From the NCBI GenBank assembly GCA_004020365.1, contig SAQR01000063.1, positions 1-32,083 on the forward strand: a DNA stretch of 32,083 nt, in the 5' to 3' direction. The notes below the pieces were generated by a model. That model searched no databases. It saw nothing but the letters and a program-made list of their open reading frames with translations, and had not been told where the DNA came from. Position numbers and translations under genes: made by a program. This stretch comes from Mesorhizobium sp. (lineage in GTDB: Bacteria > Pseudomonadota > Alphaproteobacteria > Rhizobiales > Rhizobiaceae). Positions 23,497-32,083 of this stretch are shown here, in pieces. Within the stretch, counting starts at the first letter, position 1. Each line of letters opens with the position of its first letter.

Positions 23497-24450
23497 TCAT
23501 TGCCTGAGTTGATCCAGGCCGCGCACCGCATCGCCAAATAGGATGGTCAGGACCGCCTCACTGCGTTGATTGCTAGCGCCTGCGGCGATGATTGTCTGCA
23601 CCGCCGGATAGCCGCGCAGACCGACCTCCGTCGGCCGTCCAGCAGAGACGATCGTGTAGATCTCGCGAACTGGGTACGCGTGGATGGCCGCGACCTGTTC
23701 CGCAAGTTCGTCGGCGGCCAGGCACGCCAAGAGTTCGCCTACTACGCCCTCGTTGCGCACCGCCAGTTCGATCCAACCAAGATAGGTATCCTTGCTCGGC
23801 CATTGGTGCGGGACACGAGGCGAGCTCATTACCGAATGATTGTATGAAGGAAGCGGCTCGACGCGCAAACGCATCACGCCAGGATGCCCGCTCCATGGGC
23901 GCGCAACGTGCTCGGTAAGGTAGCTGTGGAAAGCATTGGTCGATGTGGTGCCTGCTCCTGAAACAAAGCAGAGCACGAAGGTTGGCGCTGGGGGAGGACC
24001 CTGTATGACGCGATCGCTGATACGATCGACGAGCGTGCGGCTACTGTTTGGAGCCGACAGCAGTGCGCCGATGCGGCCGATGAAGTTGTACGCGTCGTTG
24101 GGAATGACCTCCTTCGGGAGCGGATTGTTGCCGAATGCGGTCAGGTTGGCTTCAGATAAGAAGAGCGCGTGTCCCATGCCCTGAGGTTGAGCCGCCTCCG
24201 ATACCTCGAATTCGACGCCCTCCACCGCCGGCCAGAGATCGGGACGGTTGCCTGAAAGGCGCAGCTGTCGACACTGCCACAGGCCCGGAGCGCGGGCGAA
24301 CATTATCCCATGAACGTCGCGCCAGTAGGCCTCGCACACCTCCTTCGGGATATCGGCGCGCCACCAGCAGAATGCCGTCAACGCGAGTTCGGCGGCGTTT
24401 TCAAGCCGTGCCGTGTCCATCACAGCAAGTGTGGTTTGTCCGATCTCCAT
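23497..24450 (-). CDS. EthD-like tandem alpha-beta barrel protein
   Basis: 317 residues in two similar halves, each with a ferredoxin-like dimeric alpha-beta barrel pattern. The first half has LTAFCWWRADIPKEVCEAYW and DVHGIMFARAPGLWQCRQLRL. The second has FVLCFVSGAGTTSTNAFHSY and LTEHVARPWSGHPGVMRLRV. The early Y-W-x-D-V-H motif is typical of EthD-type domains, which are linked to degradation of ethers or aromatics but often lack a proven reaction. The start is at 24450, with AGAGG upstream; a longer ORF to 24522 lacks support. No neighbouring catabolic gene suggests a substrate. Confidence 0.65.
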   Translation of the reverse strand: MEIGQTTLAVMDTARLENAAELALTAFCWWRADIPKEVCEAYWRDVHGIMFARAPGLWQCRQLRLSGNRPDLWPAVEGVEFEVSEAAQPQGMGHALFLSEANLTAFGNNPLPKEVIPNDAYNFIGRIGALLSAPNSSRTLVDRISDRVIQGPPPAPTFVLCFVSGAGTTSTNAFHSYLTEHVARPWSGHPGVMRLRVEPLPSYNHSVMSSPRVPHQWPSKDTYLGWIELAVRNEGVVGELLACLAADELAEQVAAIHAYPVREIYTIVSAGRPTEVGLRGYPAVQTIIAAGASNQRSEAVLTILFGDAVRGLDQLRQ

Positions 24451-24880
24451 CACAGCCTCTGCACACTTTTCGGCTACAGTTCGGAACTCCCAGAGAACGA
24501 AGAGGCGCGCATTGTGTTGCACAGCTGTTAAACGCCTCCGGCCGCAGGCGACAACTATGGCCGTCCGAAAGCGGGCAGCGAGAAATCCACCAGTGTCGTT
24601 CGTGGGGCCGCTAGCGGACTGCCAGCTCCCGGCCGCAGATTTTTAATTGCGGACATTCAGGTCGGCGTGGGCGTCGTCGTGATCTGACCCGAACCGGACC
24701 TTTATGGTTGGACTTGCGTCCCGAGATCGGTCGTTCAGCTTAACCGGCGCTCGTGACCCGAAAGGGACATCGGCCGCGTCTCATTGTTGACGCTTTTGCT
24801 GCCATTTCCCGATGTCACGTCGGCCTGCCCGCGGCCCCGTCAGCGGCCGCAGGCCACGCAGTTCGAGATAAGCCCGTGCC
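24451..24880. other. Gene-poor intergenic stretch
   Basis: There is no convincing coding sequence, RNA gene or terminator. Short GC-rich inverted bits occur (for example around 24600-24640, CCGCTAGCGG...), but nothing that I can assign. Confidence 0.4.
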
Positions 24881-25258
24881 TCAGGCCGAAATGATGGCCC
24901 ACAGCTGCGTCACTCCCATTGCAAGAACAAGGATGGCGCTTGCCGCGGTGAACAGCGCCACACGTATCTGCTTCAGGTGAGCACCGAAGCTGCTGCCCGA
25001 GAAGTCGTCGACTGCATCGTCCAGCATTGCTTTTAGGTCATCGAAGGCGGCCTTGGCTGCCAAGAGCCCGTAAACCGTGATTGCGACCACGATCGTCGCG
25101 AGCGCAAACCTGGCGGCTAGTCCCGCTGATGATGCGTAAGCAAGGATCGCGAACATGGTCGCGATGCTGGTGAAAAAAACAATCGCGTATGCCTGCGTGA
25201 GATGGGCAAGTCGGGCAGCCGCCGCCGCTAGGTATTGATCAACGGTGAGTTTCGCCAT
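24881..25258 (-). CDS. Small integral membrane protein of unknown function
   Basis: 125 residues with three hydrophobic segments: AYAIVFFTSIATMFAILAYA, then AARFALATIVVAITVYGLLA, then FTAASAILVLAMGVTQLWAI. A charged loop (FDDLKAMLDDAVDDFSG) lies between the second and third. The start at 25258 has a strong GGAGGAG upstream; the longer ORF to 25300 is not needed. No family is recognised. It lies alone between the EthD-like and exported-protein genes on the same strand. Confidence 0.72.
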   Translation of the reverse strand: MAKLTVDQYLAAAAARLAHLTQAYAIVFFTSIATMFAILAYASSAGLAARFALATIVVAITVYGLLAAKAAFDDLKAMLDDAVDDFSGSSFGAHLKQIRVALFTAASAILVLAMGVTQLWAIISA

Positions 25259-25402
25259 GTGCTCCTCCGGAAAGTGACCCGCTTGGGTACCGAGTTGCAA
25301 ATGAACTAGAGAGTGAAGCGAGCTGTTTCTACCCCGACGATCCGGGCGCGGGCGCAGAGCCCCGTACCCGGGCCGCCCAGGGGCAGTGTCCGAAACTCAG
25401 GC

Positions 25403-25867
25403 CTACTTGATCTCCCAGGACGCCTTATGGTTGACCACGCGTCCGATTCGACCGCCAACCGTTTCGTGTAGCTGAACCGGGGTGTAGGGGGCCTTTCCAG
25501 TAATTCCTTTGTACTTTCCTGTGCCCCCGACGATGTAGTGGTTCTGGTTATCGAACGTTGTGAAGACGTTGTCGCCGTCCTTGTCGGTTTCGACACAACT
25601 GCCATCGAAGTTAAAATCATCCTTGATCATCGTCCAGTGCCCAAGGCAGTGCACCGACATGTCATGGAACGGGCCATCCCCTTTGACGTTACGCGTGAGA
25701 CCGGTGAATTCGTCTATTCCCCCAGTGCCAACGCCGCTGTCCACTTTGGCCACGGTCTCGAATACGTAGTAAGTATCGTATTCCGCCTCTCCACTTTTCG
25801 GGAAGTCTGCTGCAATTACGGGAACCGAGCACAGCGTAAAGAGAGCCACTAGCGATGTAATTTTCAT
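25403..25867 (-). CDS. Exported beta-rich protein of unknown function
   Basis: 154 residues with a signal peptide (MKITSLVALFTLCSVPVIAA). The mature part is rich in aromatic and Gly/Asp residues with a repeated strand pattern (AEYDTYYVFETVAKVDSG, FHDMSVHCLGHWTMI, DNQNHYIVGGTGKYKGITGK). The two Cys residues of the mature part could pair. The VGGTGKYKGITG segment resembles the closing strands of allene-oxide-cyclase or lipocalin-like barrels, a loose resemblance only. The start has TGGAGG upstream. The function is unknown. Confidence 0.75.
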   Translation of the reverse strand: MKITSLVALFTLCSVPVIAADFPKSGEAEYDTYYVFETVAKVDSGVGTGGIDEFTGLTRNVKGDGPFHDMSVHCLGHWTMIKDDFNFDGSCVETDKDGDNVFTTFDNQNHYIVGGTGKYKGITGKAPYTPVQLHETVGGRIGRVVNHKASWEIK

Positions 25868-26738
25868 GGTAAACCTCCACCGTAGAGCCGGGCTGCCACC
25901 CCGGCTGCGTGCCGGGGCAGGCTCGCCAAACATCCAGTATAAGTCCGCGAAACACGTCTAAGCAACATGTCGGCGCGTGTATTCGGGCGTCGAATTCGCG
26001 AATTCAACTACAGCCCTTTGATCTGGCTGTTGAAGACCATAGTTTGGCGACAGGCAAAAAAGACTGGTCTTCCGCCCGATGCGGATCTTGTGGCATGACC
26101 GAACGATGCGTTGGGTCGGCTTGGGGCGTTGCGCAAAGGGAAGGGTTGGAGAAGCGCCGCGAGTGACAGGTTATGGCGCGACCGTAACCTCCAGCATGGT
26201 CACCCGCGATGTCCGCTTCCGGGCAGTGGCGAAGCTGATTTCAATGGCCGAGATGCTGAAGGGCTGGCGGTTGGTGCGACCTGCGCGCGAAGTCTTGCTG
26301 GCGGCGCATCACCCATCCCCGAAGCCCGCATCGTCCACCGAAACGTCGCTCGTTCCCACGATCAGCGGCCTGCGCTGCACCTACTCTCCGGCGACCTGCG
26401 ACAAGCCCACCGTCACCACCGCGCGCAGGATCGGCTGCCGCTGAGGTGCAGCGCGGCAACGACCCGCTCAGGACACTTGGCCCTCAGCGGTATCGCCCCT
26501 AGGTCTTCCTCTATACCTTGCCCGGCTATCTTACTCGGAGCACGAACTCACTTGTGGCCTTGGCAAACAGTCATGTCCGCATTTGGCGAGCTGCCGCGAC
26601 CGACGGAATGACCGAGATGCTGCGCAATCGCGACTCTTCAACTCGGGAGGCGCCGGCGACGAGAACGGCTGATTGGCGTCCACCACGAAGCTGGCCGGCT
26701 CATCGGGTTGCACGCCGCGCTCACGCATCAGCAGGGAC
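25868..26738. other. Gene-poor stretch of about 870 bp with scrambled short ORFs
   Basis: Several overlapping ORFs of 70-170 codons exist on both strands, but none has a good ribosome site, family motif or natural N-terminus. I read this as non-coding or decayed DNA. It holds a perfect 14-bp palindrome, GAATTCGCGAATTC (25992-26005), and one copy of a diverged intergenic repeat (26171-26254). Confidence 0.5.
26171..26254. repeat. Diverged intergenic repeat, copy A
   Basis: This is similar to 31343-31424, roughly three bases in four by eye. Shared blocks are TATGGCGC.../CATGGCGC..., then GATGTCCGCTTCCGGGCAG against AATGTCTGCTTTCAGGCGG, then AAGCTGATTTCAATGGCC against AAGCTAACTTCAACGGCC. Both copies are between genes. 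Confidence 0.6.
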
Positions 26739-27635
26739 TTAGGGCAGAGGGATCGGCTTGTCGCTGAGCGTGCGCAAATAGGCAATCAGATTTACACGCT
26801 CCGTCTCGTCGGGGACGCCGGGCGTTTCCATGCGCACACCGGGCGTGGTGAGGACGGGACCATAAAGAAAGGTGTTCAGATCCTCGTAAGTCCACACGCC
26901 TTCCCAATCCCGCAAGATTTTGGAATAATTGAATTTCGGCGCCGATGCCCTGTCGCGACCGACGACCTCCCACAAATTCGGACCATACTTGCCGCCCTTG
27001 CCTGGTTCGTTGTTGTGGCAACCGTCACAATTTGTGCCGAAAAAAATCCGGCCTTTCTCGACATCGGCCACAGCCAATTTCTCGGTAATCGGGCCTGGCT
27101 TCGGCAGCACGACGCCATGCGCCATAAGATAGTCGGAGATCTCGGAATGTTCGTAAAATCTGGCAAGATGGATCGGTGTCCGCGCGACGGAGTCCGCGGT
27201 TCGGGCGTTGACATCAGCGCCCGCTTCGACCAGCGCCTTGACGCAGTCGAGGCAGCCCTTCTTGACGGCCACATGGAGGGGGGCCTGCTTCCCCGCGGTC
27301 AAGTTCGGATCTGCGCCATGCGCCAACAGCAGCGTGATGAATTCAGGCCGGTTCTTTGCGACCGCCGCCATCAGGGGCGTACCCCCAAGCTTCGATACGG
27401 CCTTAACATCTGCGCCGCGCTCGAGAAGTAGCCTGGCCGCATCAAGATGCTGCCTGTTGACCGCATAATGGAGCGGCGCTGCGAGACCATCAGATTCGTT
27501 GACGTTTGCACCCGCATCCAGCGCAGCAGCGATGGCCGCAACGTCACCCTTCTTGGCGGCGTCGTGAATGGCCGCCGCCTGGGATGTCACCGGGATCAAA
27601 CAGAAGCCTATGAGCAACAGCATTCCAGCGCGCAT
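26739..27635 (-). CDS. Exported ankyrin-repeat and cytochrome c fusion protein
   Basis: 298 residues with a signal peptide (MRAGMLLLIGFCLIPVTSQA). About five ankyrin repeats follow (residues about 20-180; for example GGTPLMAAVAKNRPEFITLL, then LAHGADPN). A C-terminal class I cytochrome c domain has the haem motif CDGCH at 203-207 and a likely axial Met269 (GVRMETPG). The protein should be periplasmic, with the repeats as a binding platform for a partner of the electron carrier. The start has GGGGGAGG upstream. It is divergent from the wHTH-TolB-TPR regulator with 81 bases between starts. Ankyrin-cytochrome fusions are uncommon. The partner and pathway are unknown. Confidence 0.9.
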   Translation of the reverse strand: MRAGMLLLIGFCLIPVTSQAAAIHDAAKKGDVAAIAAALDAGANVNESDGLAAPLHYAVNRQHLDAARLLLERGADVKAVSKLGGTPLMAAVAKNRPEFITLLLAHGADPNLTAGKQAPLHVAVKKGCLDCVKALVEAGADVNARTADSVARTPIHLARFYEHSEISDYLMAHGVVLPKPGPITEKLAVADVEKGRIFFGTNCDGCHNNEPGKGGKYGPNLWEVVGRDRASAPKFNYSKILRDWEGVWTYEDLNTFLYGPVLTTPGVRMETPGVPDETERVNLIAYLRTLSDKPIPLP

Positions 27636-27716
27636 TGGTTGCCTCCCCCTACCGAAACTCCCGCCTTGGAGGCGACGGCCGGATGGGCTACGTTAGGAAG
27701 CGCGCCAGAGGGTGAA

Positions 27717-29393
27717 ATGTCCCGAAAGGCTCCTGAAATTTTTCCGAAATCTGCTGAAACGATCACGTTCGGCGGTTTTGTCTTTCTTGCGAAAAGCAGA
27801 GAACTCCGAACCGTCGAAGGCACAGCGGTCGATCTTCGCAGCCAGTCTGCCGAGGTGCTCTCCGTGCTCGCGGTGCGAGCGGGCGAGATCGTGTCAAAAG
27901 ATGCGCTGATGCGGGCGGTTTGGCCCGATACCTTCGTGACCGACGACAGCCTTACCCAATGCATTGCCGATATTCGCCGCGCATTGGGCGACGACGAGCA
28001 CGTGATCGTGGAAACCCTCCCCAAGCGAGGTTACCGGCTGAATGCCGGCCCATCGGACGCGGTGGGCCCAAACGCAATAGCCGGCACGGAACGAGTCAGG
28101 ACGCGATCCTCGCGGCGCAACGTCATCCTTGCCGCAATCGTCCTCGTCGCGGCAGCGATCGGCGCTTACTACGGAGCGGAAACATGGCGTGCCGTGCCGG
28201 TCCGTTCGACCGACATACCTCGGATTGCAGTTCTTCCCTTCGAGGACTTTAGTACCGGCGGGGACAGGGGATATCTCAGCGACGCCGTCGCCGAAGGGAT
28301 CATCACCGAGCTTTCGCGGAGCAAGACCTATGCCGTCATCGCCCGGAACTCGAGCTTCAAGTACCGGGGCCAGCCGGTCGACGCCAGGCAGATTGGAGAT
28401 GAACTCGGCGTCGACTATTTGCTCGAAGGCAGCCAGCAGAAGATCGGTGACCAGTTGAAAGTGACCGCCCAACTGCTGAATGCGCACGACGGGTCGCATG
28501 TCTGGGCCAACACCTACAACCGGGAGATCGGCGATCTTTTCGTTATCCAGGAGAAGATCATCCGCACGCTTGCCGATCGGGTCGGGCGGAGGATCGAGCG
28601 CCCCCTGCGAAGGAGCGACGCCGCGCAGGTCAGTGCGCTTCACTATCACCTGATGGGGATTGCCGAGATCCGCAAGGATAACTCTGCCGAGAGGAACGCG
28701 CTGCTGCGGCAGTTCAGCCTCAAGGCGATCGAAGCGGATCCAAACGCCCAGTTCGGCTATATCGGGCTGGCCTGGTCCTATCGCTTTGATGCGACATTCG
28801 GGTGGCACGAGCAGGAGCATAACCGGGATGAGGCTTTGAAGCTCGGCGCCGAGTACGCCGACAAGGCCATCCTGCTCGCTCCCGATGATGCCGAGGCGCA
28901 CAATGTCCGCGCCCGCATCCATACCGAAGCCGGAGAGATCGAGCAGGCCCTTGCACGGTTCGATCAGGCAATTGAGTTGAATCCCAGCAACTCAAACATT
29001 CTCGCCGGTAGTACGGACCCATTGCTGTATGTTGGCCGCACCGACGAAGCGATCGATCGGATCGAGCAGGCCAAGGGCATCGATCCTTTCCACCCTGACT
29101 GGTTCCACTGGCAGATGGGCTGGGCGCTCTGGGAAAAGAATGATTGCGGCGCTGCGCTGACGGCGATGCGGAAAATGTCCAGAATCCAAAGCGGCGCATA
29201 CCGGATGCTTGCGGGTATTCACGCTTGTCTGGGAAACCAGCGGGAGGCAAAGGAAGCGCTTGCGGTTTTCCTCGAGGATTCGCCAGGCGAATCCATCAGC
29301 AAAGAGCGCATCGAGTGGGAAAAGATATGGACCGCGCCCGGAAGCCTCGACCGCTGGATCGAACACATGCGGTTCGCGGGGTTGCCCGAGTGA
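27717..29393 (+). CDS. Membrane-anchored wHTH regulator with TolB/FlgO-like and TPR domains (CadC-like)
   Basis: 558 residues. Residues about 14-108 form an OmpR/CadC-type winged helix (ITFGGFVFLAKSRELRTVEG, LMRAVWPDTFVTDDSLTQCI, VETLPKRGYRL). One transmembrane helix follows near 136-153 (VILAAIVLVAAAIGAYYGAE). Then comes a TolB/FlgO-like domain (IAVLPFEDFSTGGDRGYLSD, KVTAQLLNAHDGSHVWANTY, about 165-290), then TPR repeats (about 340-530, for example AEAHNVRARIHTEAGEIEQA). The DNA-binding part is cytoplasmic and the sensor part periplasmic. The start at 27717 has AGAGGGTG upstream; a longer ORF reaches back into the divergent gene. It probably controls the ankyrin-cytochrome gene. The signal is unknown. 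Confidence 0.92.
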   Translation: MSRKAPEIFPKSAETITFGGFVFLAKSRELRTVEGTAVDLRSQSAEVLSVLAVRAGEIVSKDALMRAVWPDTFVTDDSLTQCIADIRRALGDDEHVIVETLPKRGYRLNAGPSDAVGPNAIAGTERVRTRSSRRNVILAAIVLVAAAIGAYYGAETWRAVPVRSTDIPRIAVLPFEDFSTGGDRGYLSDAVAEGIITELSRSKTYAVIARNSSFKYRGQPVDARQIGDELGVDYLLEGSQQKIGDQLKVTAQLLNAHDGSHVWANTYNREIGDLFVIQEKIIRTLADRVGRRIERPLRRSDAAQVSALHYHLMGIAEIRKDNSAERNALLRQFSLKAIEADPNAQFGYIGLAWSYRFDATFGWHEQEHNRDEALKLGAEYADKAILLAPDDAEAHNVRARIHTEAGEIEQALARFDQAIELNPSNSNILAGSTDPLLYVGRTDEAIDRIEQAKGIDPFHPDWFHWQMGWALWEKNDCGAALTAMRKMSRIQSGAYRMLAGIHACLGNQREAKEALAVFLEDSPGESISKERIEWEKIWTAPGSLDRWIEHMRFAGLPE

Positions 29394-29952
29394 AGCCGAC
29401 AGCGCGTGGCCGAGCTGCGGCTACACATCGACCCTACCCTTTGGCGAGAGGACAGCTTTGGAGAGGCCTCGGCAATGTCGAGAAATAAGTTAACCGCGAC
29501 CATCGGCTTTGTTAGCGGTCTCGTCCGCTTACGGGCAGCGGCAAATCGAACCTTAATGTCCGATATGAGGGCGCGAAGCTGCCGGGCAGTTTATGGCCGG
29601 GAGTAGCAGGTCCGGTTGTAGTCAGGGAAGAACGATAGCGGACGTTAAACATCCAAAATTAGATGTCTTGAGCTGAAGTCAAGCGGACGTCTGCCAGACA
29701 GGTTTCCCCTCGCCACCTCAGGGATAACTGCGCCCCAAGCAGCCTTACAAAAGGCTCAATGAAGATTTGAACGACGCCAACTCATCGTATGCGACCGGAA
29801 CCAAGTGTTGCTGTTCTGTGTACACGCCGGACCGCACATCGGAAACAAACTCGCCGCGCGCATATCGCCCACCGCTGCCATGTGATAGCCTTTTGCCTCA
29901 GTCGTGGCCGAAGCCGCTGGATTAGCCAACTGAATACTCGCTCGGTGTCAGC
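29394..29952. other. Gene-poor intergenic stretch of 559 bp
   Basis: No supported gene. Short ORFs lack motifs and ribosome sites. The segment around 29525-29555 (CGTCCGCTTACGGGCAG) shares the CCGCTTNCGGGCAG core with the intergenic repeat at 26209-26225. A small inverted repeat (ACATC/GATGT) lies near 29650-29667. No terminator is evident for the regulator gene. Confidence 0.4.
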
Positions 29953-31224
29953 ATGCCAGATCGAAAAAGCGAGACTCGATGGTCCAACGGCGCTGGCGCT
30001 GACCACGACCTGATAATCGTTGGTGGTGGTCTTGCAGGGGCTTCGCTGGCCATCGCCCTCGCCGGCCGCGGCTTGAGAATACTCATTGTCGAACACCAAG
30101 ACGAATTCAGGGACCGCATCCGCGGCGAGGTTCTCATGCCCTGGGGGAGTCTAGAGGCGCGGCGCCTGGGCATCTATGACTTGCTTCTGGAAAGCTGCGC
30201 CATTGAGGCAGCCTATTATTCGAGATTCAGGAGCGGCTCACCGCCCGCTGTGCGCGACCTGCTTGCGACGACGCCCGGCGAAACCTGCTGCATGACATTT
30301 CCCCATCCGCAGATGCAAACAGTCCTCTTGCAACATGCCGAGAGCCTAGGAACCACAGTCACGCGTGGTCACGTAGCCTCCTCGGTGACCCTTGGAGACG
30401 TGCCACGAGTTCACATCGGCGGCGACAGCAAAGGCCTCTCTGCGCGCCTGGTCGTTCTGGCAGACGGCCGAGATTCGCGGTTGCGCTCACTTCTCGGTTT
30501 TGAGGTGAGGCATGACCCCGAGCAGCTCATTACGGCCGGCATGATCCTGGAGGGCGAAGTCGATTGTTCGGAGTTTTTGGCCGGCAATGCTCCGCCACCG
30601 GCAAGCACTATCAACCTCTTCTATGATCCCAAGGGCGGGCGAATGGTGATCGCGATGCGAATTGCGCCCGGTCGCAACCGTATCTATCTCATCTATCACA
30701 AGGATGTACTGCCGAAGCGCTTGTCCGGCCGCCATTCGGTAGAAGAAATGGTCCGGCAGCTTAAGGCGACAGGCGTGCCGCGCCACTGGTTTGATCGAGC
30801 ACGGCAGGCGGGTCCATTTGCCAGCTTCGACGGATCGCATCGATGGGTCGACAGACCTTATCGCGACGGGGTCGTTCTGATTGGCGATACGGCCGCCGCC
30901 ACCGATCCTGCCTGGGGAAGGGGGTTGTCGCGAACGCTTCGCGATGTCCGGTTGTTGCGGGATCAATTGCTGGATAGTTCCGATTGGCGATCGGCAGCGG
31001 AAGCCTACGCCAGCGACCACGATGATTTCTACGGCCGAATGCGACGCTTGGAGGCGATGGAGACAGCTCTGCTGTTCGAGCGGGGAGAAGCGGCTGACCG
31101 GCGGCGCGAGCATGCATTCGCACTTTTTGCTCGTGATCCGACACGTATCCCCGATGCAACCGGACTAGGGCCCGAGGCGCCGTCAGATGATCAGGCGCGT
31201 GCCCGTTATTTCGGGGAAATCTGA
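29953..31224 (+). CDS. FAD-dependent monooxygenase (PHBH-like flavoprotein)
   Basis: 423 residues. The FAD-binding dinucleotide motif is IIVGGGLAGASLAIALAGRG (GxGxxG at 24-29), followed by the acidic residue of the second strand (VEHQDEF). The later FAD/pyrophosphate motif is GDTAAATDPAWGRGLSRTLRD, a G-D...P pattern. These place it in the group A aromatic-ring or polyketide-type hydroxylases; the substrate is not evident. The ribosome site is weak, so the start is less certain than the frame. It stands alone, 359 bases before another flavoprotein gene in the same direction. Confidence 0.88.
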   Translation: MPDRKSETRWSNGAGADHDLIIVGGGLAGASLAIALAGRGLRILIVEHQDEFRDRIRGEVLMPWGSLEARRLGIYDLLLESCAIEAAYYSRFRSGSPPAVRDLLATTPGETCCMTFPHPQMQTVLLQHAESLGTTVTRGHVASSVTLGDVPRVHIGGDSKGLSARLVVLADGRDSRLRSLLGFEVRHDPEQLITAGMILEGEVDCSEFLAGNAPPPASTINLFYDPKGGRMVIAMRIAPGRNRIYLIYHKDVLPKRLSGRHSVEEMVRQLKATGVPRHWFDRARQAGPFASFDGSHRWVDRPYRDGVVLIGDTAAATDPAWGRGLSRTLRDVRLLRDQLLDSSDWRSAAEAYASDHDDFYGRMRRLEAMETALLFERGEAADRRREHAFALFARDPTRIPDATGLGPEAPSDDQARARYFGEI

Positions 31225-31583
31225 GATCTTCGCAGGGGGGCGTCAACGACCACGTCATTCGACAACCGGAAGTCCGACCCGTCGTGTTAATGCCGGAATG
31301 GGTCGGACCGAGACATTCCGCCAGTAGCTGGCCAATGACTGCTCATGGCGCAACGGCCTCCACCGTGGCCACCGGCAATGTCTGCTTTCAGGCGGTTGCA
31401 AGCTAACTTCAACGGCCCACATGGGCGCAGAGCCGACCGACCACAAGGTGTAGCGTCTTGTCGGAGGCTTGTGAGAACGCTGATCGGTGGACTCGAACGC
31501 TTTCTGAGGAGCTAACTGCAACGATTGCGGTAGGATGCGCCTCGGTGATAGGTTCGGCGGTCGCTTGCGACGAGGGGGCTCAT
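31225..31583. other. Gene-poor intergenic stretch of 359 bp
   Basis: No supported gene. It holds copy B of the diverged repeat (31343-31424). A minus-strand ORF of 88 codons (31255-31521) has no recognisable motif and spans that repeat. Confidence 0.4.
31343..31424. repeat. Diverged intergenic repeat, copy B
   Basis: This is the partner of 26171-26254, with the shared AATGTCTGCTTTCAGGCGG-like core and an AACTTCAACGGCC end. It lies between two flavoprotein genes. Confidence 0.6.
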
Positions 31584-32083
31584 ATGTCCGACTTGCTATT
31601 GAAGCAACTCGCCTCGATCGGGTGTCGCGGACCTGTGATCACGCCCGGCAGCGCGGATTATGATCGAGCCCGGCAGGTATGGAACGGTGTCTCCGATCGC
31701 AGACCGGCCGCGGTATTGCGTGCGGCGGATGTCGGTGACGTGCGGAAGGCGATCGACGTAGCGGCCAATTGCAATGCTGTCCTGGCGATCCGAGGCGGCG
31801 GACACAGCCTGCCCGGCCTTTCGACGTGCGACGGCGGACTTTTGCTCGATCTCTCGCAGCTCAATTCAGCCCGGCTGGACATCTCCGCCGGAACCGTGGA
31901 AGCCGGCGGCGGCGCGCTTCTTCGCGATCTGGATGCAGCGACGGTTCCAAGCGGGTTCGTGGTTCCGGCGGGCGTCGTTTCTCACACGGGCGTTGCCGGT
32001 CTCACCCTCGGCGGTGGCATGGGCCGCGTCAGCCGCGCCTACGGGCTGACGATCGACAGCTTAATCGGGGTCGAGATCGTGAC
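31584..32083 (+). CDS. FAD-binding oxidoreductase (BBE/6-hydroxynicotine-oxidase type), 3' end cut off
   Basis: The window holds the first 166 codons. The N-terminal region has VLAIRGGGHSLPGLSTCDGG, where His74 in the R-G-G-G-H-S motif is the usual covalent FAD attachment residue of this family. It also has GVAGLTLGGGMGRVSRAYGL, the second FAD contact. The start has GAGGGGG 7 bases upstream. The substrate-binding half and any C-terminal BBE region lie outside the window. Oxidation of an alcohol, sugar or amine is typical; no substrate can be named. Confidence 0.88.
   Translation, partial: MSDLLLKQLASIGCRGPVITPGSADYDRARQVWNGVSDRRPAAVLRAADVGDVRKAIDVAANCNAVLAIRGGGHSLPGLSTCDGGLLLDLSQLNSARLDISAGTVEAGGGALLRDLDAATVPSGFVVPAGVVSHTGVAGLTLGGGMGRVSRAYGLTIDSLIGVEIV

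Noticed and set aside
25992-26005. Perfect 14-bp palindrome GAATTCGCGAATTC as an operator
   Set aside because: It is about 125 bp from the nearest start codon, occurs once, and has no related copy elsewhere in the window.
26079-26611. Two overlapping plus-strand ORFs in the gap after the exported barrel protein
   Set aside because: No ribosome site, no natural N-terminus and no motif; they run through the intergenic repeat.
1-32083. CRISPR array, tRNA, rRNA, transposase or phage genes
   Set aside because: Scanning by eye showed no regular spacer-repeat array, no cloverleaf or rRNA-like stretch and no transposase or integrase motifs.

Overview
The window is high-GC DNA from an alphaproteobacterium, most likely a Hyphomicrobiales (Rhizobiales) methylotroph or a relative. 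The main pointers are a tetrahydromethanopterin (H4MPT) cofactor gene set, an ABC transporter of the type linked to PQQ-dependent alcohol oxidation, and TetR/LysR-rich accessory DNA. The genus cannot be fixed from the sequence; Phyllobacteriaceae/Mesorhizobium-like is only a guess from gene content and style.

Region 1 (1-10950) is a recombined regulatory and efflux region. Two close TetR paralogues (162-761 and 10370-10948) bound it. Each lies beside a divergent SnoaL/NTF2-like gene, with the same roughly 51-bp dyad just upstream of the TetR start. A third, decayed TetR copy (6398-6779) sits next to a third version of the dyad (6331-6379), at the head of a minus-strand operon: exported protein, RND adaptor, RND pump, unrelated TetR. 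The RND pump gene is broken by a 159-bp inversion (3856-4014); flipping it back restores one 1036-codon frame. A roughly 2.7-kb cargo (hypothetical protein, LysR regulator, ArsP/YraQ-like permease) lies between two direct repeats of 116 and 104 bp. The second SnoaL-like gene carries an in-frame amber codon.

Region 2 (10370-13618): TetR, a FabF-type ketosynthase and a short-chain dehydrogenase, probably co-transcribed, then a small Cys-containing ORF.

Region 3 (13643-23439) holds two divergent C1/alcohol-metabolism operons. The minus operon encodes a periplasmic substrate-binding protein, a beta-propeller protein, a cupredoxin-like exported protein, an ABC ATPase, an ABC permease and an exported protein of unknown function. 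This is the set that accompanies PQQ alcohol dehydrogenases, but no dehydrogenase is visible here. The plus operon encodes a three-domain fusion (MfnB-like, FolB-like, amino-acid-kinase-like), an AfpA/DmrB-type flavoprotein, a dihydropteroate-synthase-like protein and a DUF447-type protein, all consistent with H4MPT biosynthesis.

Region 4 (23440-32083) is looser accessory DNA: an EthD-like tandem-domain protein, a small membrane protein, an exported beta-barrel-like protein, an ankyrin-cytochrome c fusion divergent from a wHTH-TM-TolB/TPR regulator, an FAD monooxygenase, and the start of a BBE-type FAD oxidase cut by the window end. Several gene-poor stretches separate them, two sharing a diverged intergenic repeat.
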